Below, piece by piece: positions 36,931-48,159 of a stretch of DNA of 64,000 nt. The stretch covers positions 62,001 to 126,000 of the forward strand of contig JAMKCH010001644.1 in NCBI GenBank assembly GCA_023653785.1. The letters run 5' to 3'. The stretch's first letter is position 1. The number at the start of each line of letters is the position of its first letter. The position numbers and the translations under genes are program-made. This DNA comes from Ophioderma brevispina. Its lineage: Eukaryota; Echinodermata; Ophiuroidea; Amphilepidida; Ophiodermatidae. Below the pieces are notes generated by a model that made no database searches, was not told the DNA's origin, and worked only from the letters and a program-made list of their open reading frames with translations.

Positions 36931-37859
36931 GAGGACTTAAGAATATAGAACACAGGGATGACTGCGACCACATCACTTTTGGTGAAAATCAGTTGAAAAA
37001 CAAAGCACAACTCAGACAACAAAAAATAGATTACACCAAACTGAAACGACCTTAAATACAACCCTTTCTCGACATTTTTGACTGGGAACCATCTCTTAAC
37101 ATGACCTAACACAGTCGCTACGAATGATGCAGCTAATTGTGCAATTGGTAGAGCATAAAAACTGATTTGCTGATTTTTGTTTTATTGTCAAAAGGCAGGT
37201 GAATAAAGTAAACAGATTACTGCAGTGACTTATTCCCTGTTTACATGTGGCATAATTATTTACCAAACAGACCATGAAAATATCAAATCATTTTGAATGG
37301 AATGTTAAGCTGTCAGTCCCCATGTACTAGAAATCCAGGCCTCTACACAATACACACACCTATCACAGTCAGTTTTGATAAGAGAAGGGAGAAAATTGTT
37401 TGGGCCATTTTACTCTGTTTCTCGGTCCTGGTAGTAGAGTGGATGTGTAACCGCTGGTGCTGCACCCAAGTGCGGGCGTAAATTCAAGCGAACAAAGACG
37501 GCAATGCAAAACACATGCATATGTGCTGCGGGGAAGTCTTAATTCTGCGATTTCCCACTGCCATGTTGAGATGAAACAGAGTATAGTGTCCCTACTTCCT
37601 GGTGACCCTGATGAATTCAGCAGTCTTTGTGGGATTAAGTGCAGCCTCACATGCACTTTATTCCATACAGACTGCTGTATTCATTAGGGTCATTAGTGAA
37701 TCTAATTAGGGTCATTAGTGACTCTAGAGTCACTAAATGGCCCAATCTGCCCTGATCGGTTTGAAGGATACCCCTAACGCCTAATAGAGTGCTTAATCAC
37801 TGTTCAGTTTAATCTGAGAGCTTTTAATTGTACATAATAAATGAGGTAAAACTTCAAGC

Positions 37860-38462
37860 TTAAAGTGACAGGAGGAGATTTTTTAGGATACAAATTTCTT
37901 TCAAATTTCACTGGATCGGATGTAGACCACCTACCGAGAAGGTTTCAAAGGTTTATTGAACAAACAGGTACAAAAGAAAACCGCAAACCTTGTTTTGAAC
38001 TTGCCTGCTATCCTAATCGTCCCTATAGGAAACCATGCTTTGAATTTCTGTCGTGCATGACAGAAACTACTAAATCATCATCTTATTACATAAAGATGAC
38101 GTATTAGGCTTATTCACTTCAGGTGTGATCTAATACATTGGTAAGCATTCCAAATATGTAAAAAAACCGGGGTTCGAGAAAAATTGGGGCGCTTCTTTCT
38201 GGAAATCTCCTCATGTCTCTTTAAAGAGATCACACCTGAAGTCAATAAGCCGAATACACCATCTTTATATAATAAGATGAAGCATGGTTTCCTATAGGGA
38301 TGATTAGAATAGCAGGCAAGTTCAAAACAAGGTTTGCGGTTTTCTTTCGTGCTTGATTGTCCAATAAACCTTTGAAACGTTCTCGGTAGGTGGTCTACAA
38401 CCGATCAGGTGCGATTTAAGAGAAATTTATATCCTCAAAAAAATCTCCTCCTGTCACTTAAA
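37860..38462. mobile_element. Two family B MITEs in inverted, touching arrangement
   Basis: An intact family B copy (37860-38224) is followed, sharing the TTAA at 38221-38224, by a shorter inverted copy (38221-38462, ending CTCCTCCTGTCACTTAA). The inverted copy has lost part of the interior. The result is a large imperfect palindrome that could fold as RNA or cruciform. It sits just upstream of exon B. Confidence 0.85.
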
Positions 38463-38617
38463 GCATGTGCACAATAGTTTGTTATATTACACAGGTATGA
38501 AATGTGTTATGTCCTTTTTAGCTGATAAAACATGAGTAAACTGAAGAATTTGGCATTCTAATTATTGCTTGTTCCAGTGATCCATTATACACATTACTTG
38601 AAACTTGTTTTATGCAG

Positions 38618-38665
38618 GTTGTGTCACCTTTGGAAAGAAAGTAGGAGCCTGTTCAAATAATTATG
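38618..38665 (+). CDS. Receptor-like gene, exon B
   Basis: A 48-nt exon between TTTATGCAG and GTAAGTATT, phase 1 at both ends. Joined to exon A it reads GCVTFGKKVGACSNNY with two cysteines and no stop. It is short, so its support rests on perfect splice sites and on phase agreement with both neighbours. Confidence 0.68.
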
Positions 38666-39092
38666 GTAAGTATTATTGTCCCCCGCCATACATCATATGG
38701 TAGAAGGACATGTGGAATCTGTCATCTATTTGTCTGTCTGTGCTGAGGTATACTTTTGTGACTCCATTTCTTATGCCTTGCTTTATTCTGACATGACTCA
38801 TGTGTCTAATTTGCTACTTATATGACTAATATTGCTACTTGTGTGTCTAATTTTTTAAGGTGTTGGCATTATGATTTGGTTACAAAGGGGTACGCACAGG
38901 CCGTTTTTTATCGGCCATTTTCTTGAAGAGTGTTCTGGTTACCCCATTTTTTGTGGGCTGCCAGCTATAGCTGGCAGGACCACTTAGCAATCCGTTGTGC
39001 GTGTGTATGTGTGGATGTATGTGTGTGTCACTAAATTTTTAAGTTTTTTTTAAATTGACCTCAATTGAAAAGTTGAAGTTCAATTTGAACCA

Positions 39093-39843
39093 TTATTATG
39101 TTTTGAGAATCTTCCGTCCTATATTACTATACACATGCTGGGAAACCAATAAAAACAACACTTCTCAATAATCTACACTCTCTCGAAACTTTGGTGTCCA
39201 AATACTTCCACCACTTTGGATCAATCCCCCTTAACTTTCATTGAATTTTAAACAGAAGGCATTCGTAATGCAGTTTATGTCTGTGCACCCTGCTAACGAG
39301 ATAGTATTATGTCATGTCAAGGACGCGTTTGTTTTTATTTACCTTGCGAGATCATGAGATGGCTAATTCTTCTGCTGGTGGAAGTAGATTTTCAACAATA
39401 AATGGATTGATTAAAGGTGTGGATAGTGCCCACACCGGGAGAGTACAGCCGCGCTGTTGGAGTAAAGATTTTCAGGTCAAGTAAAGCACAAGCATGACAA
39501 GGTAATCGCTTGATCCAGTGTCAGTACAGTAGCAATGTGGCCATGAACTTGTTGTACTCGAGTCTTTGGTAGGCAAAGAGCAACTCGCGGAAATCTTGAA
39601 GTTGAAACAAATTTTTGTTGACGTCCGCCACGACGACGGAGATAATTAACAAACTGGATCTCTATAAAACATCAGATCGGCGATAAATCGTCATCTGAAG
39701 AGGTGACGGTGTAGACAGGGGATTGTTATTTTTGACAGAGACATATTGGCCCCCAGGGTGTTGGCCCAAGTCATGAACTGGCCAAGCTTAATGAATTGTG
39801 TATAGTAATATAGGACACAAGATTCTCAAAACATAATAATGAT
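39093..39843. mobile_element. ~750-bp element with 40-bp inverted ends
   Basis: TTATTATGTTTTGAGAATCT, then TCCTATATTACTATACAC, at the left recurs inverted at about 39798-39840. It interrupts an AGGTCA-type repeat whose TTGAAGTTCAATTTG copy lies directly to the left. No coding content recognised. Confidence 0.72.
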
Positions 39844-39997
39844 AAAATTGGATTCTTGTTTTCGCCCAATACCCAAATTTATTGGTCTCGCTATGAGTTG
39901 AAAAAATATTGGGCTCGACTGCGTCTCGCCCAATATTTTTTTCAACTCATAGCTTGACCAATAAATTTGGGTATTGGACTTAAAGAATCCAATTTTA
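39841..39997. mobile_element. ~155-bp near-perfect hairpin element
   Basis: The arms ATAAAATTGGATTCTT, CCAATACCCAAATTTATTGG and GAGTTGAAAAAATATTGGGC are repeated inverted on either side of a ~13-bp centre (CTCGACTGCGTCT) near 39915-39930. It is a compact foldback abutting the 750-bp element. Confidence 0.82.
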
Positions 39998-40004
39998 TAC
40001 CAAA

Positions 40005-40360
40005 CTTCTGTCATAGGTGCACCATGGGATCCCTCATATGTTGATGAGGTCAAAGGTCATGTTGAAAGGTCAAAGGTCATGTGAGGTCAAGTTGGAAAAT
40101 GGGCTGAAAATGTAAAATTGACCTACATTAAAAAGTTGAAGTTAAAACTTGAGTCATAGGTGCAATATGGGATCCCTCATTTGTTGATGAGGTCAAAGGT
40201 CATGTGCTGAGGTCAACTTGAAAAACAGGCTGAAAATGTAAAATTGACCTCAATTGAAAACTTGAAGTTCAATTTGGGACCAAACTTGTGTCATAGGTAC
40301 ACCATAGGATCCCTGTCGATAAGGTCACAGGTCATGTGCCAAGGTCATGGAGCAGCCCAC
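40005..40360 (+). repeat. ~115-bp tandem repeat with AGGTCAAAGGTCA sites
   Basis: Three diverged units contain GTCATAGGTGCAcCATGGGA (with variation), TTGATGAGGTCAAAGGTCAT, AAAATTGACCT and AAAAGTTGAAGTT. AGGTCAAAGGTCA is a direct repeat with 1-bp spacing, the core shape of a nuclear-receptor response element. This may be coincidence of the repeat. Confidence 0.78.
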
Positions 40361-40585
40361 AGCTTATATTCTTTGAATATAGTGAGCGCTAAAGCCAAGA
40401 ACTGCGAAATTCTAGTTTATTTTAGTATTTTGAAGTATACAAGTCAGACCTAAACTTATGTGAAAATCAGAAAAACGATCGGCCCCTTTTGACCCAAATG
40501 CATTTGACCCCTTCCCTTTGTGCCATCCCCCTACCTGACCTTCCGGGGTTAGAAATAATGAATTTGTATCTGAATTAACTTACAG

Positions 40586-40791
40586 AGGACCCTTATCTGT
40601 GGACACCACATTATAAACCCCAAGTGGTAGTACCTGGTGGATGCAATGGAGCTGCAGTCATGGTTATATTTGATACATACCCTTGGCCTAACGATTACAG
40701 TGTTAGTACATACAGAATCAATGTATGTTATTTTGAAAACAATCGTGAAGTCTGTCCTGGAGAATATTCTAGATTAGTGGATTGTCAAGAG
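40586..40791 (+). CDS. Receptor-like gene, exon C
   Basis: The acceptor TTAACTTACAG and the donor GTAGGT bound 206 nt, entering at phase 1 and leaving at phase 0. The 68-codon reading contains VVVPGGCNGAAVMVIFD and STYRINVCYFENNREVC and ends RLVDCQE, with four cysteines and strong strand-like hydrophobic alternation. This fits a beta-sandwich ectodomain. I do not recognise the family. The FNIII-like wording continues into exon D. Confidence 0.78.
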
Positions 40792-40959
40792 GTAGGTGTG
40801 ATTTCCCCATTGTATAATTTTCCATGTTTCAATGAATAGTTCCAAGTTTAAAGAAAATAAAATGTAAATGATAAACCTGTTTTGCTAATCCTTATTCCCC
40901 TATTATGTACCTTAATGAGACATTGCTCTTTCATATGCGCTCATTAAGCAGACTTTTAG

Positions 40960-41290
40960 TGCCGTCTCCCTACACGGCCGTTTTCTTACTCGTGTGGTAG
41001 CCTATACAGCAGCTACTGCGGGAGCTATTCCACAGTAAGTACACACTGGGCTAGTTGCGATGCAGTTGCTGCAAGGTAGGGCTTGCAAAGTAGACGTATA
41101 CTCTACAGTACCTATCTCAATGGATACCCTGTTGTACGTTGCCCACTAGGTGGAAAGAAGGTGGATATGGTGTAGACAGTACTGGAGTAGACACGCAGCT
41201 ACCATGTAGCTACCCTGTAGTTACTATGATGCCAGTTTGATAGTGTACCACATGAGGGTGCTATACACTTGGGCGACTACCATGAAGAAA
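40960..41290. other. GC-richer intron segment of unknown nature
   Basis: Repeated words GTAGCTAC, GTAGAC and CTACAGTA suggest a degraded repeat. It could not be paired with anything else in the window. Confidence 0.35.
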
Positions 41291-41514
41291 TTGGTCATGT
41301 AATGATAATCCTTTGTTAAACATGATATAGGATCAGTTGCATTTTATAATATCACAGAGGGTATGAATATTAATTTATGCACATTTTCAAGAATTTGTGC
41401 TATAGGCTGTCTTTGAAGGATTTGCTATAGACATCTTGTTGTACAACTCATTATAAACTATGAATTCATCATTTGTCTCCCATAGGTCCATATTAATGTT
41501 AATATTTTGTTTCA

Positions 41515-41819
41515 TTAAAGGGGCATTTCGTGATCAACAACCTCATCCCCCCGACTTACCTGAAAAAAGTTGAGATTTTTATATCATCTGAACCGTTAGC
41601 CTTAGTAATCCATGTGTACCAAATATTACGTGAAAATTGGTCGTATTTGTAAAAAATTTGTGACAGTGGCCTATGGTACCGTGGGAAACAAAGAAATGCT
41701 CATAACACAAAACCGCAAGATCCGAATCAACTCAGATTTTGTGAATAAGCTTTTCTCAAGGATATCTAGCGAACCATGAATAAAACTGAAGGTGCTGGAA
41801 TCACGAAATGCACCTTTAA
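41515..41819 (-). mobile_element. TTAA MITE, family C (copy 2)
   Basis: The right end, inverted, reads TTAAAGGTGCATTTCGTGAT, identical to the left end of copy 1. The left end is TTAAAGGGGCATTTCGTGAT. It is 305 bp, bordered by TTAA, 53 bp upstream of exon D. Confidence 0.87.
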
Positions 41820-41871
41820 TCTGAATGTATTCTAACATTTATATAATTTGTATTCTTACCATCTTTCACAG

Positions 41872-41943
41872 GAATTGGACAAAGGAAATTATGCCTGTAA
41901 CACAACATACAGTGGTTTATACCCACGAACATACCAATTATAT
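41872..41943 (+). CDS. Receptor-like gene, exon D
   Basis: A 72-nt phase 0-0 exon with the acceptor CATCTTTCACAG and the donor GTAAGT. It reads ELDKGNYACNTTYSGLYPRT then YQLY. It has one cysteine and an N-glycosylation sequon (NTT). The pattern Y.C...YSGL.P.TY resembles the F-strand and loop of fibronectin-III or cytokine-receptor modules. This is only suggestive. Confidence 0.72.
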
Positions 41944-42516
41944 GTAAGTTTCCATGGCTACATGATTTTTGTACACGTGTGCATGTGTATAGAGTGCATT
42001 TGTAACATGTCAACTGCAATGTGGACACACGCAAATATAAATCTTTCAATGTGAGCTTTAACGTGGATGTAAAATAGCTGCCAGAATTGTTCAGAGGTCG
42101 GCAACGCGCGCCGCAATATCTGCATAAAAGGAGCAGAGACTATGGGTAGCCTCAGATGTGATTAACCAATGGGGAGGCCAACCTACTCAAACAAGCCAAT
42201 CGGCATTCACTTCCGTGTTGACGCATGTCACGCTCGACGCACAGTAAATAACTCTGAACAATTCTGGCAGAGAGTTTATAATACGAGACAAACAGTTCAC
42301 TGTTAAGTAGTAAGCATCACATCCTCTGCGATGCAGTAAAATTCCTGGGTTGTAGGGGTGACTAAACTTTTGTTTGGGTAGGGGTGTGAGAAAGAAGGGT
42401 CTTTGGAACATTTTTTTTATCAATTTTATGGACTTGGGACTTTGGGGCAAATTAGAGGTTGTAGATCTGAAAAAACAAGCAAATTTCCTAAAATTTGTTA
42501 TGGCAAAGTAGGTGTC

Positions 42517-42866
42517 TTAAGTGCAGGAGGAGATTTTTAGGATACAAATTCTCTCAATTGCACAGGATCGATTGAGGAACCACCTACAAAGAATCGCTTA
42601 CGAAGGTTTATTAGACAAACAAGTAAAAAGAACGCAAACCTTGTTTTGAACGTGTCTGACTATCGTAATTGTACCCTAGAAAAACCGTGCTTTGACTCTC
42701 TGTAGTGAACGACAGAAAGTACTAATCATTCATCTTATACTAAAATATGGCGTATTCGCTTATTCACTTCAGGTGTGATCTAATACTGGAAAGAATTCAA
42801 ATATGCAAAAAACCCGGGTCGAAAAAAAAATGGGGGGCCGCTTTCTGGAAATCTCATGTTCTTTAA
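42517..42866 (+). mobile_element. TTAA MITE, family B (copy 5, diverged)
   Basis: It begins TTAAGTGCAGGAGGAGATTT and ends AATCTCATGTTCTTTAA. Interior matches include GCAAACCTTGTTTTGAACG and TTCACTTCAGGTGTGATCTA. Many small indels compared with copies 1 and 3. Confidence 0.82.
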
Positions 42867-43659
42867 GAACTCTATCATTCTTGAACAGGGGATCTAAATA
42901 ACTGCAGATGAGGCACAAACTGGGTGTCTTGACTGCGGTCACATATGAATACGGGCCATTTAGATCTGTGCCCCAGTGAAATCAGAAAGAGCAACAATTG
43001 GCTAAATAAGAGAAGATTTCAGTAGCATCCACAATGCATGATTCAAATGGAGGTTTTGTACAGGGACTGAACAGCGTGTTTAAAAAAAAAATGAGTATTA
43101 CTTGTTGAGAGAGAAATATGCACGCATCCTGCATGGTCTAATGCATAAGCCATGCAATTGGAGAAGCATAGGAATCCAGCACAAGTGCATTCATTTGTCT
43201 GATTTCTCAAGCCTCTACTCCCATTTGCCTACTCCGTGCCATGACGTCCGCGCGAATTTGATGGTCGCCCAGTAAACTGCACGCTGGGCTTAAAAATGAG
43301 GATTATACACCCGCTGCAAAAGACGGCATATCTTGACGCGTGCGTAAAGACAGCGGCTGCCATGTATGGAAATCACTGTACGGAGGGTAGAAAATGACCA
43401 TAGAACACAGTTTGATCCTAATTAATACACGACAGAACTACACCAATCTCTTATTACAAAGTCGGGTATTCACAAAAAAAGGTCGGGAAATAGAAAAATA
43501 TAAATACATCACTACAAGGAAAAAAAAACACCGTGTGATATTAGCCTGGGAGTAGCAGACATTTGTAAACCTCTCGTGTACAAAAAGATTGAGTGATAAA
43601 TCTGTAGAAAGCTGACAGGGACCCCCGAAACGTGATTCTAAAGTGCCACAAATGGTGCC

Positions 43660-43970
43660 TTAACGGTGCAACGAGAGATTCACATATCAGGTGTCTAAAA
43701 AATCAAAAGTACTGATTTGCCTGATGTAAGCTTCCTTCAAAAATATCCCCATATGAGAGGATTAAGGCTGAGAAATGTTTCTTTGTTGACAAAAATTTGT
43801 GAAATTTTTAATTTCGTTTATAGGGCAAATACGAAATTAGCCTTGGTTACATAGAAATATAAAGCAAATCAAAAGCAGCGTTTCTCTTTTAACACATTTC
43901 TGTAGCCAACACAAGGTAAGAATCTACTGAGTGTCTAATATTTATGAAAAATCTCTCGTTGCATCTTTAA
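43660..43970 (-). mobile_element. TTAA MITE, family A (copy 5)
   Basis: Ends are TTAACGGTGCAACGAGAGAT and ATCTCTCGTTGCATCTTTAA; 311 bp, bordered by TTAA, 80 bp upstream of exon E. The interior AATTTCGT, then GGGCAAATACGAAATT, matches the other copies. Confidence 0.87.
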
Positions 43971-44049
43971 GGAGGGGGTGTAGACAAAGATTACACAGTG
44001 GCAATTGGTTCTGGAATTAGTGATTATTCTAATTGTCATTCTCTTTCAG

Positions 44050-44146
44050 GACCTCATAGCACAAATTCATCATGGGGACAATGGCGATGGATCTATTATC
44101 ATTGGAGACTACCGCATAGAAGCTGCCCATGAGTTCACTATATGCG
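44050..44146 (+). CDS. Receptor-like gene, exon E
   Basis: The acceptor TTCTCTTTCAG and the donor GTATGTG bound 97 nt (phase 0 in, phase 1 out). It reads DLIAQIHHGDNGDGSIIIGD, then YRIEAAHEFTIC. The single cysteine near the end closes the N-terminal ectodomain before the HYR exon. No other frame is open. Confidence 0.75.
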
Positions 44147-44624
44147 GTATGTGATATTTATGTTGGTGTACTTGTAATAGTCACAGATATGTTGAACTTC
44201 GAAGTAAAGGTATGATTTTTTTGAACTGGAAACCAAGAAGAAACAAATATTTTAAGTGGAAGAGGCCTCAGTGGCAGGCGACACTAGCGTTCCAGGGAAC
44301 GATATGTATTTTTTATCTCAAAGTGCCCAATGCTCACACGCCATGTTTAGGCAAAGGGGTGGCTTATACCACTGTGCAATCAGCAGAGAGTATGAATTAC
44401 TAGAGCAGCAGCCCAGAAGGTTTTGATCAAACGAACGAGATACCAATATCTGAACACGGGAAAATTCAGAGAAAAATATAACCTCTGCAAATATGAATGT
44501 CTTCCGGAGACCCGCTGGGCCGCTGCTGCGTGTGGTCCCAGGAGAGGGGTAAAGTTACCATGGGGGTCAAATATTTGAACTACTCTAAATCCAATGTAAT
44601 ATAGCTCAAATTATTCCTTCGATA

Positions 44625-44934
44625 GGTAAAGGGTAAAGGGGACGGACCTGCATGTGTACACAGGAACGGAGTGCACATCTCTCTTTTGAAGCGATTGGGC
44701 CAGACTCCACCATATAATGTTGATGTAGTGGGATCGCCACACCTCATCTACAGCGAGTCTGTTACCTTCCCAGCATTGAATAATGCCGGTACCCATTTAT
44801 ACCCCTGGGTAGAGAGGAGTGATTGAGGTAAAGCGCCTTACTCAAGGACGAAACACATTGACCCCAACGGGGCTCGAACCCACAAACTTTGGCGTGTGGG
44901 CCGAACGCTGATCCACTGGACCACATGTGCCCTC
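44625..44934 (-). repeat. tRNA-derived SINE (copy 1)
   Basis: On the - strand it starts GGAGGGCACATGTGGTCCAG. The A box TGGTCCAGTGG is at 44923-44913 and the B box GGGTTCGAGCCCC at 44881-44869. The body includes AAGGCGCTTTACCTCAATCA and CCCATTTATACC/GGGTACCGGCATTATTCAAT (written on opposite strands). Imperfect 8-bp direct repeats CTTCGATA (44617) and CTCCGATA (44935) flank it. Confidence 0.87.
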
Positions 44935-45029
44935 CTCCGATAACCAGGAGTAAAAAAGTCAATTGCGTCACATGCGTGTGGTACTTCCTTTCCAACATAT
45001 TTGGGAAAATAGGCTAAAGGTCATTTGTT

Positions 45030-45352
45030 TTTTCAAGAAAGGTCACCCTTTGCAATACCTATATAGATTTCTTTGTAAAAAATATTTTAAAAATATGTTT
45101 TAATGATAATGATTCCAAATATGAAATGCTTTTGCACTTTTGACATCTTCTTGTTGTTATAATGGGATGGGTACAAAATCCCCTGTAGGACTCTATGGGA
45201 TGGGGACATTATACCCCTCCTATTAAAGGGAACCAACCCTAAGCAAAATTAAAAAGCAAATTTTGAATCAGTATCATTAGATAAATTTTTTGATATTTTT
45301 TACAAAGAAATCTGGATATTGCAAATGTTGACCTTTCTTGAATAATGTGAGA
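45030..45352. mobile_element. Foldback element
   Basis: TCAAGAAAGGTCA, then TTTGCAATA, then AGATTTCTTTGTAAAAAATA at 45036-45090 is repeated inverted at about 45288-45350, with the arms diverging beyond. Confidence 0.72.
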
Positions 45353-45939
45353 CTGTTTGCTTTCCACTGTCCAGTACAAACTAAAGATTAACAATTTTGA
45401 CAACCCTACCCCTTAAAAATAGAAAGCATTTTACAGAAAATCAAATAAACAAAAAAAATTGAAAACGACAAAGACAAGACAAGGATGGACCTCAAGACAT
45501 GATTTAGTCATAGTTTTGGACCATACTGTCAACTTACTATTTAAACCATGAGCTTAATCTTTATTCGAACTTTAAACAAAAGCAGCAAATTTCAAGACCT
45601 CTGTGAATTGGTGCATGGCCTGCATGTAAAGGGGGAAGTCTGCCATGATGATGTGAATCAGCTGTCTGCTCTTTTGCACCACACTCGCAGGCTGGACTTT
45701 AATATTGCTACCAAACCTGTTCACAGAAGTGCATTTATGCGGTAGGCTTAAGTCGGCGCAAAAGAATTCCAAAAGAATTTCACTACCCTTATTCTGTAAG
45801 CACTCTTAGCCTTTTGGAAATGGTGCAAATGCTCTTTGTATTGTTTTCTATCATCCAGATATAGCAATCTTGAATCATCCATACATGATTGAGTGACATA
45901 AGAAACCTGAAAAGGGTGGATCACCAACATAAGTGAATA

Positions 45940-46246
45940 AAAAGGTAAAGATAAAGGAGATGGCCCTGTGTTACACAGGAACGGAGTGCCCATCTCTCTT
46001 TCGAAGCGATTGGGCCAGACTCCACCATATGTTTCTGTAGGGGTTTGCTACACCTCCTCTACAGTGAGTCTGTTACCTTCCCAACATTGAATAATGCCGG
46101 TACCCCATTTATACACCTGGGTAGAGAGGAATAATTGAGGTAAAGCGCCTTACTCAAGGGCAAAATACATTGGCTACAGTGGGTTCGAACCCACAACCTT
46201 TGGCGTGCAAGTCGGGCACTTATCCACTGGACCACATATGCCCTCG
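45940..46246 (-). repeat. tRNA-derived SINE (copy 2)
   Basis: Same family and orientation as copy 1. The A box TGGTCCAGTGG is at 46234-46224 and the B box GGGTTCGAACC at 46191-46181. A clean 9-bp target-site duplication AAGTGAATA lies at 45931-45939 and 46247-46255. The right end is about 115 bp from the HYR exon. Confidence 0.9.
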
Positions 46247-46360
46247 AAGTGAATACTGAATTATAAATACAGTTGGATGCTTTCATGCCATTAAGATCAA
46301 CTTTCCACATGAACTTAAACAATTTTGCTTTGTTTTTTTTTGTTTTAATTTTGATCACAG

Positions 46361-46606
46361 ATCCAGGCAAACCACAAATTGGTCATATGCCAAAAAATCT
46401 CATCCAACCTGTTATGGCTGATGTCAATAATGTGACCGTGACATGGCACCCACCAACTGTCACCAACTATGTTACCTCAATGGTGACATTGACTTCAAAC
46501 TATGAACCGGGAGACTCATTTCCAATTGGGGAAACTCAAGTAATTTATACGGCAGTAGACAAATGGGGCCGTAATGCTACTGACCATTTCAAGATCACTG
46601 TTATTG
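46361..46606 (+). CDS. Receptor-like gene, exon F: HYR domain
   Basis: A 246-nt exon, phase 1 at both ends, with the acceptor TTTTGATCACAG and the donor GTATGT. The ~82 residues span one complete HYR (hyalin repeat) domain, an Ig-like fold found in hyalin and many animal surface proteins. Hallmarks are VTVTWHPPTVTNY, the long loop to NYEPGDSFPIGETQVIYTA, and DKWGRNATDHFKITVI. The usual cysteines are missing: the CP near the start is MP, and the late cysteine after the G-N-A motif is absent. Sequons NVT and NAT are present. A one-exon, symmetric-phase domain is typical of shuffled extracellular modules. Confidence 0.9.
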
Positions 46607-46996
46607 GTATGTATAAATCTCAGGCTTTTCACATATACTTCTTAAACTTTAAAGTACAAAGTAAATTAATCGATGCGCTGCGAAGCATTATCGCGCCTTA
46701 CTACAAAACGTGCTTATACACTCTTACATGCAGTCTAAATTGTGCGCGTTGAAGACACAGCACGTGTTGTAAGAACAAAACAAATCTCTTACGCTGTTAC
46801 ACAAAATACTGGTCATATAAGTCGACAAATACCACCTATTCCTTGTGAGACTTGTGTGGGAGTTTGATTACTTTGTACTTCTAGGTTTACAGAGTATAGT
46901 TTCCGTTCCAAATGTTTTCTCAACAATTATATACATACTTAGCAAAATATGTGATTAATTTTTCTTGTATAAAAGTCTTGAACTAACCAGCATGCA

Positions 46997-47351
46997 TTAA
47001 AGTCTGACTCAGAGATTTCGAAATATTATTTTTTGGTGTAATAATGAAAAATAGTCAACTAGAACTAAAGATAGTAACCTAAAATGCACAATTCCGAAAT
47101 TTGAGATGAATCGGATTTTTCGTTTTGATGCAGTAACATTTAAACAATCCCATAGGATACTGTGTTATAACAAAATTCCGGATCCGGATTTTATAACAAA
47201 GTTGTGATTTTCTATATGAAGGAATTCGATTTAAGCTTAGCAATTTCACACAGTGATTAGTATATGGACAAGCATTATGTACATGCAAAAAACACGATTT
47301 TTTTGGAAATTGAGGGCGCCCTCCCCAGGAAATCTCTGAGTCGGCCTTTAA
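46997..47351 (+). mobile_element. TTAA MITE, family E (copy 2)
   Basis: Ends are TTAAAGTCTGACTCAGAGAT and the inverse ATCTCTGAGTCGGCCTTTAA; 355 bp, bordered by TTAA. It aligns inverted to 34364-34722. Confidence 0.88.
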
Positions 47352-48159
47352 GTTAAAGACAAAACATGTATGAAGTCTTTAGTCTGCTAAGTTTCAAGCA
47401 GTCACAATATTATATATAAAAGAGGAGGAAGGTTTGTATGCATGATTCTAGCAGGATAAATGACTTTGTGAAACTCAAATAATATATGCAGAGATCAAGT
47501 AAATCCCATGCATAACTCTTCACTGCGATAGCAAGAGGGACCGGGTTCGAAATTGTGTAGTTTGCTTTAACTTAATGCACATTGGTTCGATTTTTCATCA
47601 TTATATGTATGTACACTGCATTTGCTCAGGTATGTATCATTTGCTTGATCTGTCAGTCAAGTTCATTATAAATTACTTTATCGTGAAACTATATGTGTGT
47701 GTCGGTGTTCATCTTTGCACCATATCTTATAAAAGCCTAGTTCGAATGTAAAAATGGATCATGTGTTGTATAAGGTCAATGGTCAAATATGGTCTGTTTT
47801 CTAAAATCCTTTGCACTATAACGAAATTTGTATACATGGATAGGTGTTCATCCTTGCATTATATTTGCACCTTGTGAAAATCTAGATCAATTTTGAAAAT
47901 GGTTCTATATCTTCGTCAAGGTCATTATCGAAAATTTTTCTAAAACTGGCCCAAAAAGGGCTATCTTGGTCCATAACATGAAGTTTCTAAATGCATAGCA
48001 TTCATTTTGGCACTGTTGATGTATCTTGTGAAGATCTGGGTTAAATCCGAAAATGGGTCTTTTGGGTTTAGTTCAAATAATGGACACATTCTGTTTTGCA
48101 AAAAAAAAATGTTTCTGGCACAAAATTTGGCAATTGGCAGCATTTAGAACTGGCCAAAA
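47352..48159. other. Intron sequence with a diffuse ~130-bp repetition
   Basis: GTGTTCATC(T/C)TTGCA, then AGGTCA(A/T), recurs loosely at about 47705 and 47845, with a weaker third unit near 47980. Otherwise unidentified. Confidence 0.4.

Noticed and set aside
37865..38107. 80-codon open frame
   Set aside because: It lies wholly in a family B MITE, and the corresponding frame is not conserved in the other copies.
23682..44146. Naming the N-terminal ectodomain as an IL-17 receptor or CUB domain
   Set aside because: Only loose resemblances (TGVISSP; Y.C...YSGL.P.TY) were seen. No diagnostic motif set was complete, and no cytoplasmic SEFIR domain was found.
44860..44934. Possible tRNA gene (A and B boxes present)
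   Set aside because: The boxes are followed by a SINE body, the cloverleaf is not convincing, and a second copy with target-site duplication exists at 45940-46246.
46361..46606. Calling the gene hyalin
   Set aside because: There is only one HYR unit, without its cysteines, in a different architecture. Hyalin has many tandem HYR units.
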